From contig CBDDBN010000030.1 in the NCBI GenBank assembly GCA_965225735.1, positions 930,001 through 994,000 of the forward strand: 64,000 nt of DNA, given 5' to 3'. A model generated the notes under the pieces. It did no database searches. It worked only from the letters and a program-made list of their open reading frames with translations, and was not told the origin of the DNA. The stretch is from Denitrobaculum sp965225735. Lineage in GTDB: Bacteria; Pseudomonadota; Alphaproteobacteria; Kiloniellales; Kiloniellaceae. Positions 7,993 to 15,766 of this stretch are shown here, piece by piece (position 1 is the first letter of the stretch; each line of letters opens with the position of its first letter). The translations under genes were made by a program, and so were the position numbers.

Positions 7993-10377
7993 ATGGCGGC
8001 AAGAGAGAGCACACTCAGCCGGTCCGGCCGTGACGAAAGGCCCCGCTTCCTGCCCGAGGGCAGTGGAGACTTTATGCGCCGGCGTCTGATCGAAGGGATC
8101 GGCCTGATTCTTCTCGCCTTCGCTCTTGCGGCCCTTATCGCTCTCTTGACCTTCAATCCACTGGATCCCTCGCCCAATCACGCCACCGATGGGCCCGTCA
8201 CGAACCTGTTGGGCCGGCCGGGAGCGAACATCGTGGGCTTTCTCCTGCCGATACTGGGCTTGAGCTGTTTTCTGGTAACACCCATCCTCGCCGGCTGGGC
8301 CTGGCGCTTGTTCCGCGACCACCAGCTCTCCCACTGGTGGCTTAGGCTTGGCGCGCTTGTTGCAGGCATCATTCTCTTCGCCGCCGGCCTGGCTGCCCTG
8401 CCGCAGCCCGACGGCTGGTTGGTCGAGAACGCCGGCTTGGGCGGGATTTTGGGTGGTATCATTCTCACCACGCTGGCGCAGATGATCACCGTTTCGGATT
8501 GGATCCTGGCCATTCCCGCCCTGCTTTTGGGCGGAGCCGCCCTTGTCTACGCCCTGGGCATGAAGCGACACGAGTGGGCAGCGGCACGCCGGAGTCTGTC
8601 GGGCCTGGCAGAGAATTTGGGCCGCAATGACGGCGCGGACGAGCCGCAGGATTCACTTGAAACCGCCGTCGGCCGCCCGAAAACGCCACGCCGCAAGGCC
8701 CAGCGCAAAGAACGGATCGAACCTAGCCTGGACGAAGACACCCGGCCGCTGTCCAAGGTCAAGGTCGAAACTGAAGACGACCTGAATTTCGTCGCCCCCC
8801 GCAAGGCCCGGCCTAAGCCGGGTAAACGCGCTCAGGAAGCTCAGCAACCCAAGCTGTTTTCCTCGAATGACGACTATGAGCTCCCGCCGCTGAGCCTGCT
8901 GTCTCCGCCGCCCGACACTGGCCAGGACGCGGCCATGACCCGCGACGCGCTGAAAAAGAACGCCGCGATGCTGGAGACCGTCTTGCAGGACTTCGGCGTC
9001 CGCGGCGAAATCGTAAAGGTTCGGCCCGGACCGGTCGTCACCCGCTACGAACTGGAACCCGCGCCCGGCACCAAGACCAGCCGCGTCGTGGGCCTGGCCG
9101 ACGACATCGCCCGTTCCATGAGCGCGATTTCAGTACGCGTTGCCGTGGTACCAGGCTCCAGCGTCATCGGCATCGAGCTCCCGAACGCCATACGTGAAAC
9201 CGTGTATCTGCGGGAGCTACTGGGCTCCGACGTCTACGACCGCGCCGGAGGCAAATTGCCGATGATCCTGGGCAAGGACATCGGCGGCCATCCGACCATC
9301 GCCGATCTGGCCCGTATGCCGCACCTTCTCGTCGCCGGCACCACGGGTTCCGGTAAATCGGTGGCGGTTAATTCCATGATCCTCTCTCTGCTGTTCCGTT
9401 TCCCACCGGACAAGTGCAAGTTCATCATGATCGACCCCAAGATGCTGGAACTCTCGGTCTACGACGATATCCCGCACTTGCTGGCGCCGGTTGTCACCGA
9501 ACCGAAAAAGGCCGTGGTGGCGCTGAAGTGGACGGTCCGGGAGATGGAAGAACGCTATCGGAACATGTCCCGGCTCGGCGTCCGTAACATCGACGGCTAC
9601 AACAGCCGCATGGAGGAAGCCAAGAAGAAGGGCGAAATCCTCACCCGGAAGGTCCAGACCGGCTTCGATCCGGATACAGGGCAGCCGATTCACGAAGAAC
9701 AGCCCTTCGATACGGAGCCCCTGCCCTACATCGTCGTGGTGGTCGACGAGATGGCCGACCTGATGCTGGTCGCCGGTAAGGACATCGAGGCCGCCGTTCA
9801 GCGACTGGCGCAAATGGCCCGCGCGGCAGGCATCCACCTGATCATGGCGACCCAGCGCCCTTCGGTGGACGTCATCACCGGCACCATCAAGGCGAACTTC
9901 CCGACCCGCATCTCCTTTCACGTCACCTCGAAGATCGACAGCCGCACCATTCTGGGCGAACAGGGCGCCGAACAGCTGCTCGGCCAGGGCGACATGCTCT
10001 ACATGGGTCAAGGCGGCCGAATCGCGCGCGTTCATGGTCCTCTTGTGACCGATCAGGAGGTGGAAGATGTGGTTGCCTGCTTGAAACAGCAGGGGCAGCC
10101 TTCCTACATCGAGTCTGTGACCGAGGACGAGGAACCCGAGTTCGACGGCATGGAAGGCCCCAGTGGCGGCAGCAGCGGTGACGAGCTCTACGATCGGGCC
10201 GTGGCCATCGTCTGCCAGCACAAAAAGGCCTCGACGAGCTTTATCCAGCGTCAGCTGCAAATCGGCTACAACCGGGCGGCGCGGATTATTGAGAAGATGG
10301 AAGCGGAAGGCGTTGTTAGCTCGGCCAATCATGTTGGTAAGCGAGAGGTTCTCGCCCCGGGCGGACATGACGATTAA
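7993..10377 (+). CDS. ftsK: DNA translocase FtsK
   Basis: The product has 794 residues. Four or five hydrophobic segments in residues 30-190 anchor it in the septal membrane, followed by a charged, Lys/Pro-rich linker (about 200-310), then the alpha/beta motor. Walker A GTTGSGKS is near 449-456 and Walker B YIVVVVDEMADLM near 579. The C-terminal gamma winged-helix (about 730-790, QRQLQIGYNRAARIIEKM) reads KOPS sequences. The ATG at 7993 has AAGGAG upstream. FtsK aligns dif sites during division. The lolA gene follows after only 3 bp, a familiar alphaproteobacterial arrangement. Confidence 0.96.
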   Translation: MAARESTLSRSGRDERPRFLPEGSGDFMRRRLIEGIGLILLAFALAALIALLTFNPLDPSPNHATDGPVTNLLGRPGANIVGFLLPILGLSCFLVTPILAGWAWRLFRDHQLSHWWLRLGALVAGIILFAAGLAALPQPDGWLVENAGLGGILGGIILTTLAQMITVSDWILAIPALLLGGAALVYALGMKRHEWAAARRSLSGLAENLGRNDGADEPQDSLETAVGRPKTPRRKAQRKERIEPSLDEDTRPLSKVKVETEDDLNFVAPRKARPKPGKRAQEAQQPKLFSSNDDYELPPLSLLSPPPDTGQDAAMTRDALKKNAAMLETVLQDFGVRGEIVKVRPGPVVTRYELEPAPGTKTSRVVGLADDIARSMSAISVRVAVVPGSSVIGIELPNAIRETVYLRELLGSDVYDRAGGKLPMILGKDIGGHPTIADLARMPHLLVAGTTGSGKSVAVNSMILSLLFRFPPDKCKFIMIDPKMLELSVYDDIPHLLAPVVTEPKKAVVALKWTVREMEERYRNMSRLGVRNIDGYNSRMEEAKKKGEILTRKVQTGFDPDTGQPIHEEQPFDTEPLPYIVVVVDEMADLMLVAGKDIEAAVQRLAQMARAAGIHLIMATQRPSVDVITGTIKANFPTRISFHVTSKIDSRTILGEQGAEQLLGQGDMLYMGQGGRIARVHGPLVTDQEVEDVVACLKQQGQPSYIESVTEDEEPEFDGMEGPSGGSSGDELYDRAVAIVCQHKKASTSFIQRQLQIGYNRAARIIEKMEAEGVVSSANHVGKREVLAPGGHDD

Positions 10378-10380
10378 AGA

Positions 10381-11181
10381 ATGAAGACATGGCTTCAGGC
10401 CGCATTGGTCTCGGTAACGGCGGTTTCGGCCATCGCCGGAAGCGCTGCCTGGGCAACCCCCGCGGCGGCTCAGGAGGCTCCAGCAAAGGCGGCAGAGGAT
10501 CTGACACAACCGCCGGGCTTGGCACCCTCGATCGACTGGAATGGGCCGCGGAAGTACACGCCTGACAGCGGTCCGGCGCGCGTTTCCGCAGATGGTGAGA
10601 CACAAACCGCAGCGCTCTCCCCCGACGACAGCGCTGCCGTGGCCCGGATCGAGCGTTACCTCAACAGTTTGAAGTCCGTCCGGGCGCGTTTCATTCAGGT
10701 TTCGACCAATGGATCCTTCGCGGAGGGCGAGGTGCATATCCAGCGGCCGGGCAAAATGCGATTCCAGTACGACGATCCGCACCCGGTTCTGCTGATTGCC
10801 GACGGTCTGACTCTGCTCTACTACGATCGGGAATTGAAGCAGGCGACGTTCCTGCCGCTTTGGGAAACGCCCCTCTGGTTTCTGATCCGGGAAAAGGTCG
10901 AGTTGAGCGACGATATCGAGATTGTCGACGTGGTTCAGGAGGCAGGAACTCTGGCCGTCGTCATGGAGGACAGCTCAAACGGTGATGTGGGCCGCATAAC
11001 CCTGTCCTTTAGCGAAAAGCCGCTTCAACTCCACAAATGGGAAGTGATCGACGGCCAGGGCATCGCAACCCAGGTTTCGCTCTTTAATGCGGAATACGAC
11101 GTGCCCATCGAGCGCTCGGTCTTCAACTATGACGATCTGGAAATCGACTCCCCGAACAATGCCGATCACAGAGGCCGCTAA
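10381..11181 (+). CDS. lolA: LolA-type outer-membrane lipoprotein carrier
   Basis: The product has 266 residues. A signal peptide (cleavage after about residue 30, AAAQ) precedes a Pro-rich low-complexity stretch to about 80, longer than in enterobacterial LolA. The LolA fold then follows: IERYLNSLKSVRARFIQVS, GEVHIQRPGKMRFQYDDPHP, LTLLYYDRELKQATFLPL and a C-terminal beta region. LolA ferries lipoproteins from LolCDE to the outer membrane. The gene starts 3 bp after ftsK. The extended N-terminal linker is a mild oddity. Confidence 0.88.
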   Translation: MKTWLQAALVSVTAVSAIAGSAAWATPAAAQEAPAKAAEDLTQPPGLAPSIDWNGPRKYTPDSGPARVSADGETQTAALSPDDSAAVARIERYLNSLKSVRARFIQVSTNGSFAEGEVHIQRPGKMRFQYDDPHPVLLIADGLTLLYYDRELKQATFLPLWETPLWFLIREKVELSDDIEIVDVVQEAGTLAVVMEDSSNGDVGRITLSFSEKPLQLHKWEVIDGQGIATQVSLFNAEYDVPIERSVFNYDDLEIDSPNNADHRGR

Positions 11182-11222
11182 AGACAACCCAAACCTGACC
11201 CGGACGCCCTGCCGGGACAGAG

Positions 11223-12056
11223 TTAGAGGTGTTTCTCCGCCGCTGGAAGGCTTTTGCGCGCCCTAAAGGGACGAACCAGAAGGCTCAGAAAACCGCGTTC
11301 GGCGGTCCGTTCCACACCGATGGGCATATCGGGCCAGCGATCGGTCGCGGAACGGGAACCGAACAGCGGGTCCCAGAAGCTGAAAATCGTCCCATAGTTC
11401 GAGTCGGTATCCCGTCGGACCGCATGATGATGCACCCAATGGATCGCCGGCGTGATGATCAATCGCCCCAGAAGGCGCTCTGTCCGAGGTCCAAGCCGCA
11501 GATTCGAGTGATGAAACAGGGCGCTCAGAAGCACCAGAATCTCGAATACGATCACCGAGAAAAAGGGCATACCCAGCAGGATGATTACAACGGCGCGCGC
11601 AGAGGCGGAAAGCAGCACCTCGACAAAATGGAAGCGCAGGGCGGTTGTCGTATCCAGAAAGCCATCCAGATGATGGATCTCATGAAAACGCCATAGAAAC
11701 TGGCTTTCATGATTAACCCGGTGCCACCAGTAGATCAGAAAGTCCAGAATCAGCAGGTCGATCGCCAGGCCGGGCAATCCCGACCACCAGGCCGGACGCC
11801 AGTCGAGGGCGTGGCTGGAAGCCCAAAGCGTCACCGGAATAACGATCAGCGGAGACAAACCGACATTCGCAAGCCATAGACCGAGGTTGCGCACAACCCG
11901 CGACCAGACGCCAAAGCGCGGTAAATCGCCGTCCGCCAGCTTTCCTTCGGGTTCCTTAGCCAGGGGCCGCCAGCGTTCCGCCAGAAACAGAGCCGCGAAC
12001 CAGGCAAGAACCACGGCGCCTTTCCAGGTGAGTATGGAGGACTCGAGGAATTCCAT
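11223..12056 (-). CDS. fatty acid hydroxylase / sterol desaturase superfamily membrane protein
   Basis: The product has 277 residues with hydrophobic helices near 12-25, 60-85 and 150-185. The superfamily's di-iron histidine clusters are clear: WWHRVNHESQFLWRFHEIHH (about 115-134), LFHHSNLRL and IHWVHHHAV. Family members hydroxylate or desaturate lipids, sterols, carotenoids or alkylglycerols; the substrate here is unknown. It is convergent with lolA and stands alone. Confidence 0.85.
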   Translation of the reverse strand: MEFLESSILTWKGAVVLAWFAALFLAERWRPLAKEPEGKLADGDLPRFGVWSRVVRNLGLWLANVGLSPLIVIPVTLWASSHALDWRPAWWSGLPGLAIDLLILDFLIYWWHRVNHESQFLWRFHEIHHLDGFLDTTTALRFHFVEVLLSASARAVVIILLGMPFFSVIVFEILVLLSALFHHSNLRLGPRTERLLGRLIITPAIHWVHHHAVRRDTDSNYGTIFSFWDPLFGSRSATDRWPDMPIGVERTAERGFLSLLVRPFRARKSLPAAEKHL

Positions 12057-12195
12057 GCCCCTTAGGTATCTCTCCAGACGGCAACCCGCAAGGGATGGTA
12101 GGGCAATCAGCCTTCACGCTTGTTTGAAGCCCGCCCGAATCTGAAGCGTTACCGGCCGGCTTGATATCAACGTCCGAAACGTTAAGCTAGCGGCC

Positions 12196-12987
12196 ATGAA
12201 TCAGTCTTCCTATACACCCCTGATCGGGGTTCCCGCCTGTGTTCGTGACATCGACGGCAAGGGCTTTCATACCGTCGGCGATAAGTATGTCCGCGCGATT
12301 TCCCTCGCCACCGGCGGCATTCCGCTCATGCTGCCATCCCTCGGCGAGCTGATCGACATTCCGACGATCGTGGCCCGTCTTGACGGCCTGCTGGTCACCG
12401 GCAGTCCCTCCAATGTCTATCCGACGCATTACGGCAAGGAAGCCTCACCCGAGGCTGAGCCCCACGATCACGAGCGCGACGCCACGACACTGCCGCTCAT
12501 TCGTGAGGCGATCCGCCAGGGCCTGCCGCTCTTTGCCATTTGCCGCGGCATGCAGGAACTCAATGTCGCCTTTGGCGGAAGCCTTCATGTCCGCGTTCAC
12601 GAGATGCCTGGTAAGTTCGATCACCGTCAGCCACGGCACGACGACCCCGATGTGCAGTATGGACCACGGCACCCGGCCCACCTGGTGGAGGGCGGGCAGT
12701 TGCACCGTCTGCTCGGAGAGACGGAGATCACAATCAATTCCCTGCACTGGCAGGCTGTGGACCGCCTCGGCGAGGGATTATCTATCGAGGCCCGCGCGCA
12801 CGACGACACTGTCGAAGCCATCAAAGTCGACGGCGCGAAGGACTTTGCGCTCGGCGTGCAGTGGCACCCGGAATACAAAGTGATGGAAAACGAGATCTCC
12901 GTGAAGCTGTTCAGTGCCTTTGGCGCGGCAGCTCAGGCTCGCGCCCTGGCACGCGCTGCGGGTTCTCTCCAAGCACTGTCAGCTTAG
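12196..12987 (+). CDS. gamma-glutamyl-gamma-aminobutyrate hydrolase family class I amidotransferase
   Basis: The product has 263 residues. The catalytic triad of peptidase C26 enzymes is visible: Cys116 in AICRGMQELNVAFGG, and His224 and Glu226 in VQWHPEY. The N-terminus (PLIGVPACVRD) fits the PuuD-like family, which hydrolyses the gamma-glutamyl bond of putrescine-derived intermediates. No other polyamine gene is nearby, so the physiological substrate is uncertain. The ATG at 12196 lies in a divergent gap shared with the fatty acid hydroxylase gene. Confidence 0.85.
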   Translation: MNQSSYTPLIGVPACVRDIDGKGFHTVGDKYVRAISLATGGIPLMLPSLGELIDIPTIVARLDGLLVTGSPSNVYPTHYGKEASPEAEPHDHERDATTLPLIREAIRQGLPLFAICRGMQELNVAFGGSLHVRVHEMPGKFDHRQPRHDDPDVQYGPRHPAHLVEGGQLHRLLGETEITINSLHWQAVDRLGEGLSIEARAHDDTVEAIKVDGAKDFALGVQWHPEYKVMENEISVKLFSAFGAAAQARALARAAGSLQALSA

Positions 12988-13092
12988 CGTAAACCTGGCG
13001 CGCGAAACCGAGTTTCTGCCGCTATCGGCAACCTGAATCTGCTTTGCGTCTGTTGCGGGGCGGTTTTGCAGTGACTGCATAACGAAAGACGA

Positions 13093-13120
13093 TTGTAAGT
13101 TCCGAAAATCGACCTATGTA
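13093..13120 (+). promoter_or_regulatory. putative sigma-70 promoter of the small RNA
   Basis: TTGTAA (13093-13098) and TATGTA (13115-13120) are spaced by 16 bp. They place a start near 13127, about 34 nt before the first hairpin of the proposed RNA. Confidence 0.5.
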
Positions 13121-13126
13121 AGAGTC

Positions 13127-13251
13127 TAAGACCGCAGCCAGTATGGCAGGCGGCCAGAATGGAAAGACGTAGCTCCCCCCTATGGTCTTTCCAATCTCTG
13201 CGAAGAACTGGAACGCCCGGCTCTCCCCCCGACCGGGCGTTCCTTTATTTT
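13127..13251 (+). ncRNA. putative trans-acting small RNA with two C-rich anti-Shine-Dalgarno hairpin loops
   Basis: Two hairpins lie in a 780-bp space between the PuuD-like gene and xthA. Hairpin 1: GGAAAGAC (13161-13168) pairs with GTCTTTCC (13185-13192), extended by TAG/CTA, exposing CTCCCCC. Hairpin 2: GGAACGCCCGG (13210-13220) pairs perfectly with CCGGGCGTTCC (13233-13243), exposes CTCTCCCCCCGA and runs into TTTATTTT, an intrinsic terminator. Loops with CUCCC-type anti-Shine-Dalgarno sequences characterise alphaproteobacterial small RNAs such as the alpha-r14 (NfeR1) and CcsR 'cuckoo' RNA groups, which silence many mRNAs. A 78-codon open frame across this stretch has no protein-like features. 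The 5' end is inferred. Confidence 0.7.
13210..13251 (+). terminator. intrinsic terminator forming the 3' end of the small RNA
   Basis: A perfect 11-bp stem (GGAACGCCCGG / CCGGGCGTTCC) with a 12-nt C-rich loop is followed by TTTATTTT. Confidence 0.88.
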
Positions 13252-13495
13252 ATCAAGCCCTTATACGTGAGCATTACTTGGCCGAAGCCTTTTCGCGCCC
13301 TGGGGAACCTGCGCAGATTTCGGCGGTACTTGGCGATTAAAGAGCTCGTATCGCAAGGCGTCGGCTTTCGGCCTGTCTCGTCTCACAAAGATTGAGCTCG
13401 GGGATATCGCTTAAGCACGAGTAGAGATTAGCGGCCTTAAGAGGCCTGGCCTGTGATCGGTTTCCCCGATGGAACGCTTTCTCGGACCCATAGCT

Positions 13496-13513
13496 CATTC
13501 CGGTACCGGAATG
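13496..13513. repeat. perfect 18-bp palindrome, possible operator
   Basis: CATTCCGGTACCGGAATG is its own reverse complement. It lies 250 bp upstream of xthA in a stretch with no gene, next to an AT-rich patch (TATTTTCC). A dimeric regulator site is possible; no regulator gene is adjacent. Apart from the small RNA and this palindrome, I see nothing else in the gap 12988-13765. Confidence 0.5.
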
Positions 13514-13765
13514 TATTTTCCCTAAGCTCTCAATCCAGAACTTCGCGTTCGATATCAGCGTGCTGCCCTCAAACGAACGGCGAAATTTGAGTCGACCTCG
13601 AGGAAAAATGCTGTAGCCTTCCGTGAGAAACCCTCGCAGAGATCTCTTTCATTTCGGTACAGGAACAATCTCCGTTGGCGCATCGCCGACACTGATTTAG
13701 ATCGTTTTGAAACCGGAACGAGATATCGCACACACGTCAAGATCCGTGAAAATCCGGGAGTCCTC

Positions 13766-14560
13766 ATGTCCGTCCGTCTGATCACCTGGAACGTCAATTC
13801 TCTACGCCAGCGGCTCGATCACCTTGCGCGTCTTTCAGAAGAACAAGCGCCTCAGGTTGTCTGCCTGCAGGAAACCAAGGTTCAGAACGACGATTTTCCC
13901 TACGAAGCCATTAAATCAATGGGTTATGAACATCTCTCGGTGCATGGGCAAAAAAGCTATAACGGTGTTGCGATCCTGTCGCGCCTGCCCTTCGAGGCCG
14001 AAGAGCGTCGGGTCTGGTGCGAGAAGGACGATTGCCGCCATGTGAGCGTGACAGTGGCCGGCGGCCTTGAGATCCACAATTTTTATGTGCCTTCAGGTGG
14101 CAATGTTCCGGATCCGGAACAAAATGACAAATTCGCCCACAAACTCCAGTTTCTGACAGAGATGGCCGAATGGGTGAAGAGCGACGGCGTCGCCAAGCGA
14201 AACGCAATCCTGGTCGGTGATATGAACGTCGCGCCCTTCGAGCAGGATGTTTGGAATCACAAGCGCTTACTGAAATCCGTCGGCCACACGCCCGTTGAGA
14301 CCGAGCACATGTTGCGGCTGCACGAAGCCGGCGACCTGATCGACGTGGGCCGGCATTTCATTCCGCTTCCGGAACCTTTGTACAGCTGGTGGGGTTACCG
14401 CTTCAAAGAAGCCTTCGCACGGGACTATGGCTGGCGCTTGGATCATGCCCTGGCTTCTCCAGCGCTTAAATCCTCGATCACCGCCATGGCGACATTGCGC
14501 GATACCCGGTCCTGGGAGAAACCTTCGGATCATGTCCCACTGATGGTGGATATCGACTAA
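13766..14560 (+). CDS. xthA: exodeoxyribonuclease III
   Basis: The product has 264 residues, the XthA length. Diagnostic motifs are ITWNVNSLRQRL (Asn), VCLQETKVQ with the metal-binding Glu, NFYVPSGG with the catalytic Tyr region, LVGDMNVAP (Asp/Asn pair), WRLDHALAS and SDHVPL with the catalytic His. The enzyme cleaves abasic sites and resects 3' ends in base excision repair. The ATG at 13766 has a GGGAG ribosome-binding site. It is close to ftsK-lolA, as in many alphaproteobacteria. Confidence 0.95.
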   Translation: MSVRLITWNVNSLRQRLDHLARLSEEQAPQVVCLQETKVQNDDFPYEAIKSMGYEHLSVHGQKSYNGVAILSRLPFEAEERRVWCEKDDCRHVSVTVAGGLEIHNFYVPSGGNVPDPEQNDKFAHKLQFLTEMAEWVKSDGVAKRNAILVGDMNVAPFEQDVWNHKRLLKSVGHTPVETEHMLRLHEAGDLIDVGRHFIPLPEPLYSWWGYRFKEAFARDYGWRLDHALASPALKSSITAMATLRDTRSWEKPSDHVPLMVDID

Positions 14561-14588
14561 CGCCTCTGACAAACCGCTGTACGTACGG

Positions 14589-15086
14589 TCAACCTGCCCC
14601 GCCTGCGCGATACATAAAGTATCGTCCCGGCTTTACGCCATCGGGCAATGCGACCGCTTCGGCACCGGCGAAAAGGGTGTCTTGGTCTGATATAATGATA
14701 CCGCCTGGACAGAGGAGATCTGGCAAAAAGCCCGCAATAAAGCGGGCGATTTCAGCATTGCGTGCCTGATCGCCCGTCCCAATGTCCGAATGAATCAAAC
14801 GGATCTGCCCCTGGAAACGTTCGACCGCGCGCGGGAGCGTTTCAGAGAGATCGCCGAGAAACAGATGGTCGTCATCCGGAATACAATCAGGATGCGCCGC
14901 CACCTTGCGTTCAAAAACAAATATTTCGCATCCGGAACAAATCTCTCTGAGATGATCGTACGTACGCCCGTTTCCAAGACCCAGCTCCAAAATTGGTCCG
15001 TCTAACTCACGTACAAAATCAACGCCCTGTTGCAGGCAGGCGCGCTGCGCCTGCAGCCGGCGGATAACACTATCAAGACGACTCAT
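14589..15086 (-). CDS. small class I SAM-dependent methyltransferase-like protein
   Basis: The product has 165 residues. The SAM-binding motif I is GPILELGLGNGRTYDHLRE (residues 30-48), followed by an acidic strand end (IFVFERKV) and a later IRLIHSDIGTG. The C-terminal PGGIIISDQ strand also fits the fold. It is shorter than most methyltransferases and lacks a substrate cap, so the substrate is unknown. It follows the cyclic-nucleotide-binding gene after about 12 bp and is probably co-transcribed with it. Confidence 0.75.
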   Translation of the reverse strand: MSRLDSVIRRLQAQRACLQQGVDFVRELDGPILELGLGNGRTYDHLREICSGCEIFVFERKVAAHPDCIPDDDHLFLGDLSETLPRAVERFQGQIRLIHSDIGTGDQARNAEIARFIAGFLPDLLCPGGIIISDQDTLFAGAEAVALPDGVKPGRYFMYRAGGAG

Positions 15087-15098
15087 TCAGCTTTCCGT

Positions 15099-15551
15099 TC
15101 AGGCATTTCCGGCCCGTGCGGCCATCAATTGTGCGGTGGTGGCTTCCAGGCGATGGGCGAGCACCCGCATGACCTCGACACCCATCTCAGGGAAATCCGT
15201 CACCATGCGGAAGAACAGGTCCTTAGTTACCTTCAAGGTGGTCAGATCACTCTCTGCGATAACCGTTGCCGTCCGGGGAACATCGCAAAGAATTGCGATT
15301 TCGCCAATAATATCATTACGTTGCATCGTCGCAACTGTCAGCGGCCCGTCCGGTGTGTCAACCTCGACGTTCGCCTTTCCATCAATAAGAATATAGGCGG
15401 CATCGCCCGGATCACCCTGACTGCAGATGACCTGCCCAGGCTTGAACATCATTCGTTCGCTGGCAAAAGCCATGAGTTTCAGTTTCGCCGGTTCGACATT
15501 GGCGAAAAGCGGAATGTTTCGAAGAATTTCGACTTCCTGCTCGATGCTCAT
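15099..15551 (-). CDS. single-domain cyclic nucleotide-binding protein
   Basis: The 150 residues are almost entirely one cNMP-binding (cupin-like) domain: IPLFANVEPAKLKLMAFASE at the N-terminus, ICSQGDPGDAAYILIDGKANV, then a phosphate-binding cassette IIGEIAILCDVPRTATVIA with the conserved Gly-Glu and Arg. There is no DNA-binding domain, so it is not a Crp/Fnr factor; it probably works by protein contact. It lies between the ABC exporter gene and the methyltransferase gene on the same strand, which suggests a link to the exporter. Two nucleotide cyclases are encoded elsewhere in the window. Confidence 0.85.
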   Translation of the reverse strand: MSIEQEVEILRNIPLFANVEPAKLKLMAFASERMMFKPGQVICSQGDPGDAAYILIDGKANVEVDTPDGPLTVATMQRNDIIGEIAILCDVPRTATVIAESDLTTLKVTKDLFFRMVTDFPEMGVEVMRVLAHRLEATTAQLMAARAGNA

Positions 15552-15766
15552 TTTTCTGTCCCTATCCTAACGCGGGCTGCCGTAGCCTCTTAGCGTACGT
15601 TCAGGAGCCTGATCGCATCCTCGCGGAGAATTTCAGGAGCGATCTCTCTCCATTGTACCCACCTTTTTCAGGTGGTTATCCCTTGTTTACACCACCAATC
15701 ACGTCTTCGCGCTCTCCATCTGCGCACCGTCCCAGCCGATCAAAGCTGACACGAAGATCTCGCTAC

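Noticed and set aside
9217..10782. 521-codon open frame on the minus strand
   Set aside because: It is the antisense shadow of ftsK; the protein has no recognisable domain and its frame follows the GC-rich codon pattern of the true gene.
13159..13395. 78-codon open frame
   Set aside because: It overlaps the twin-hairpin small RNA and its terminator; the predicted peptide is Pro/Arg-rich with no protein-like pattern.
13555..13797. 80-codon minus-strand open frame upstream of xthA
   Set aside because: It overlaps the xthA start and ribosome-binding site and shows no domain or start signal.
14578..14587. TGTACGTACG repeats also seen near 14.95 and 46.12 kb
   Set aside because: They are short, GC-balanced self-complementary strings expected by chance at this density; two are within genes or 3' ends with no shared context.
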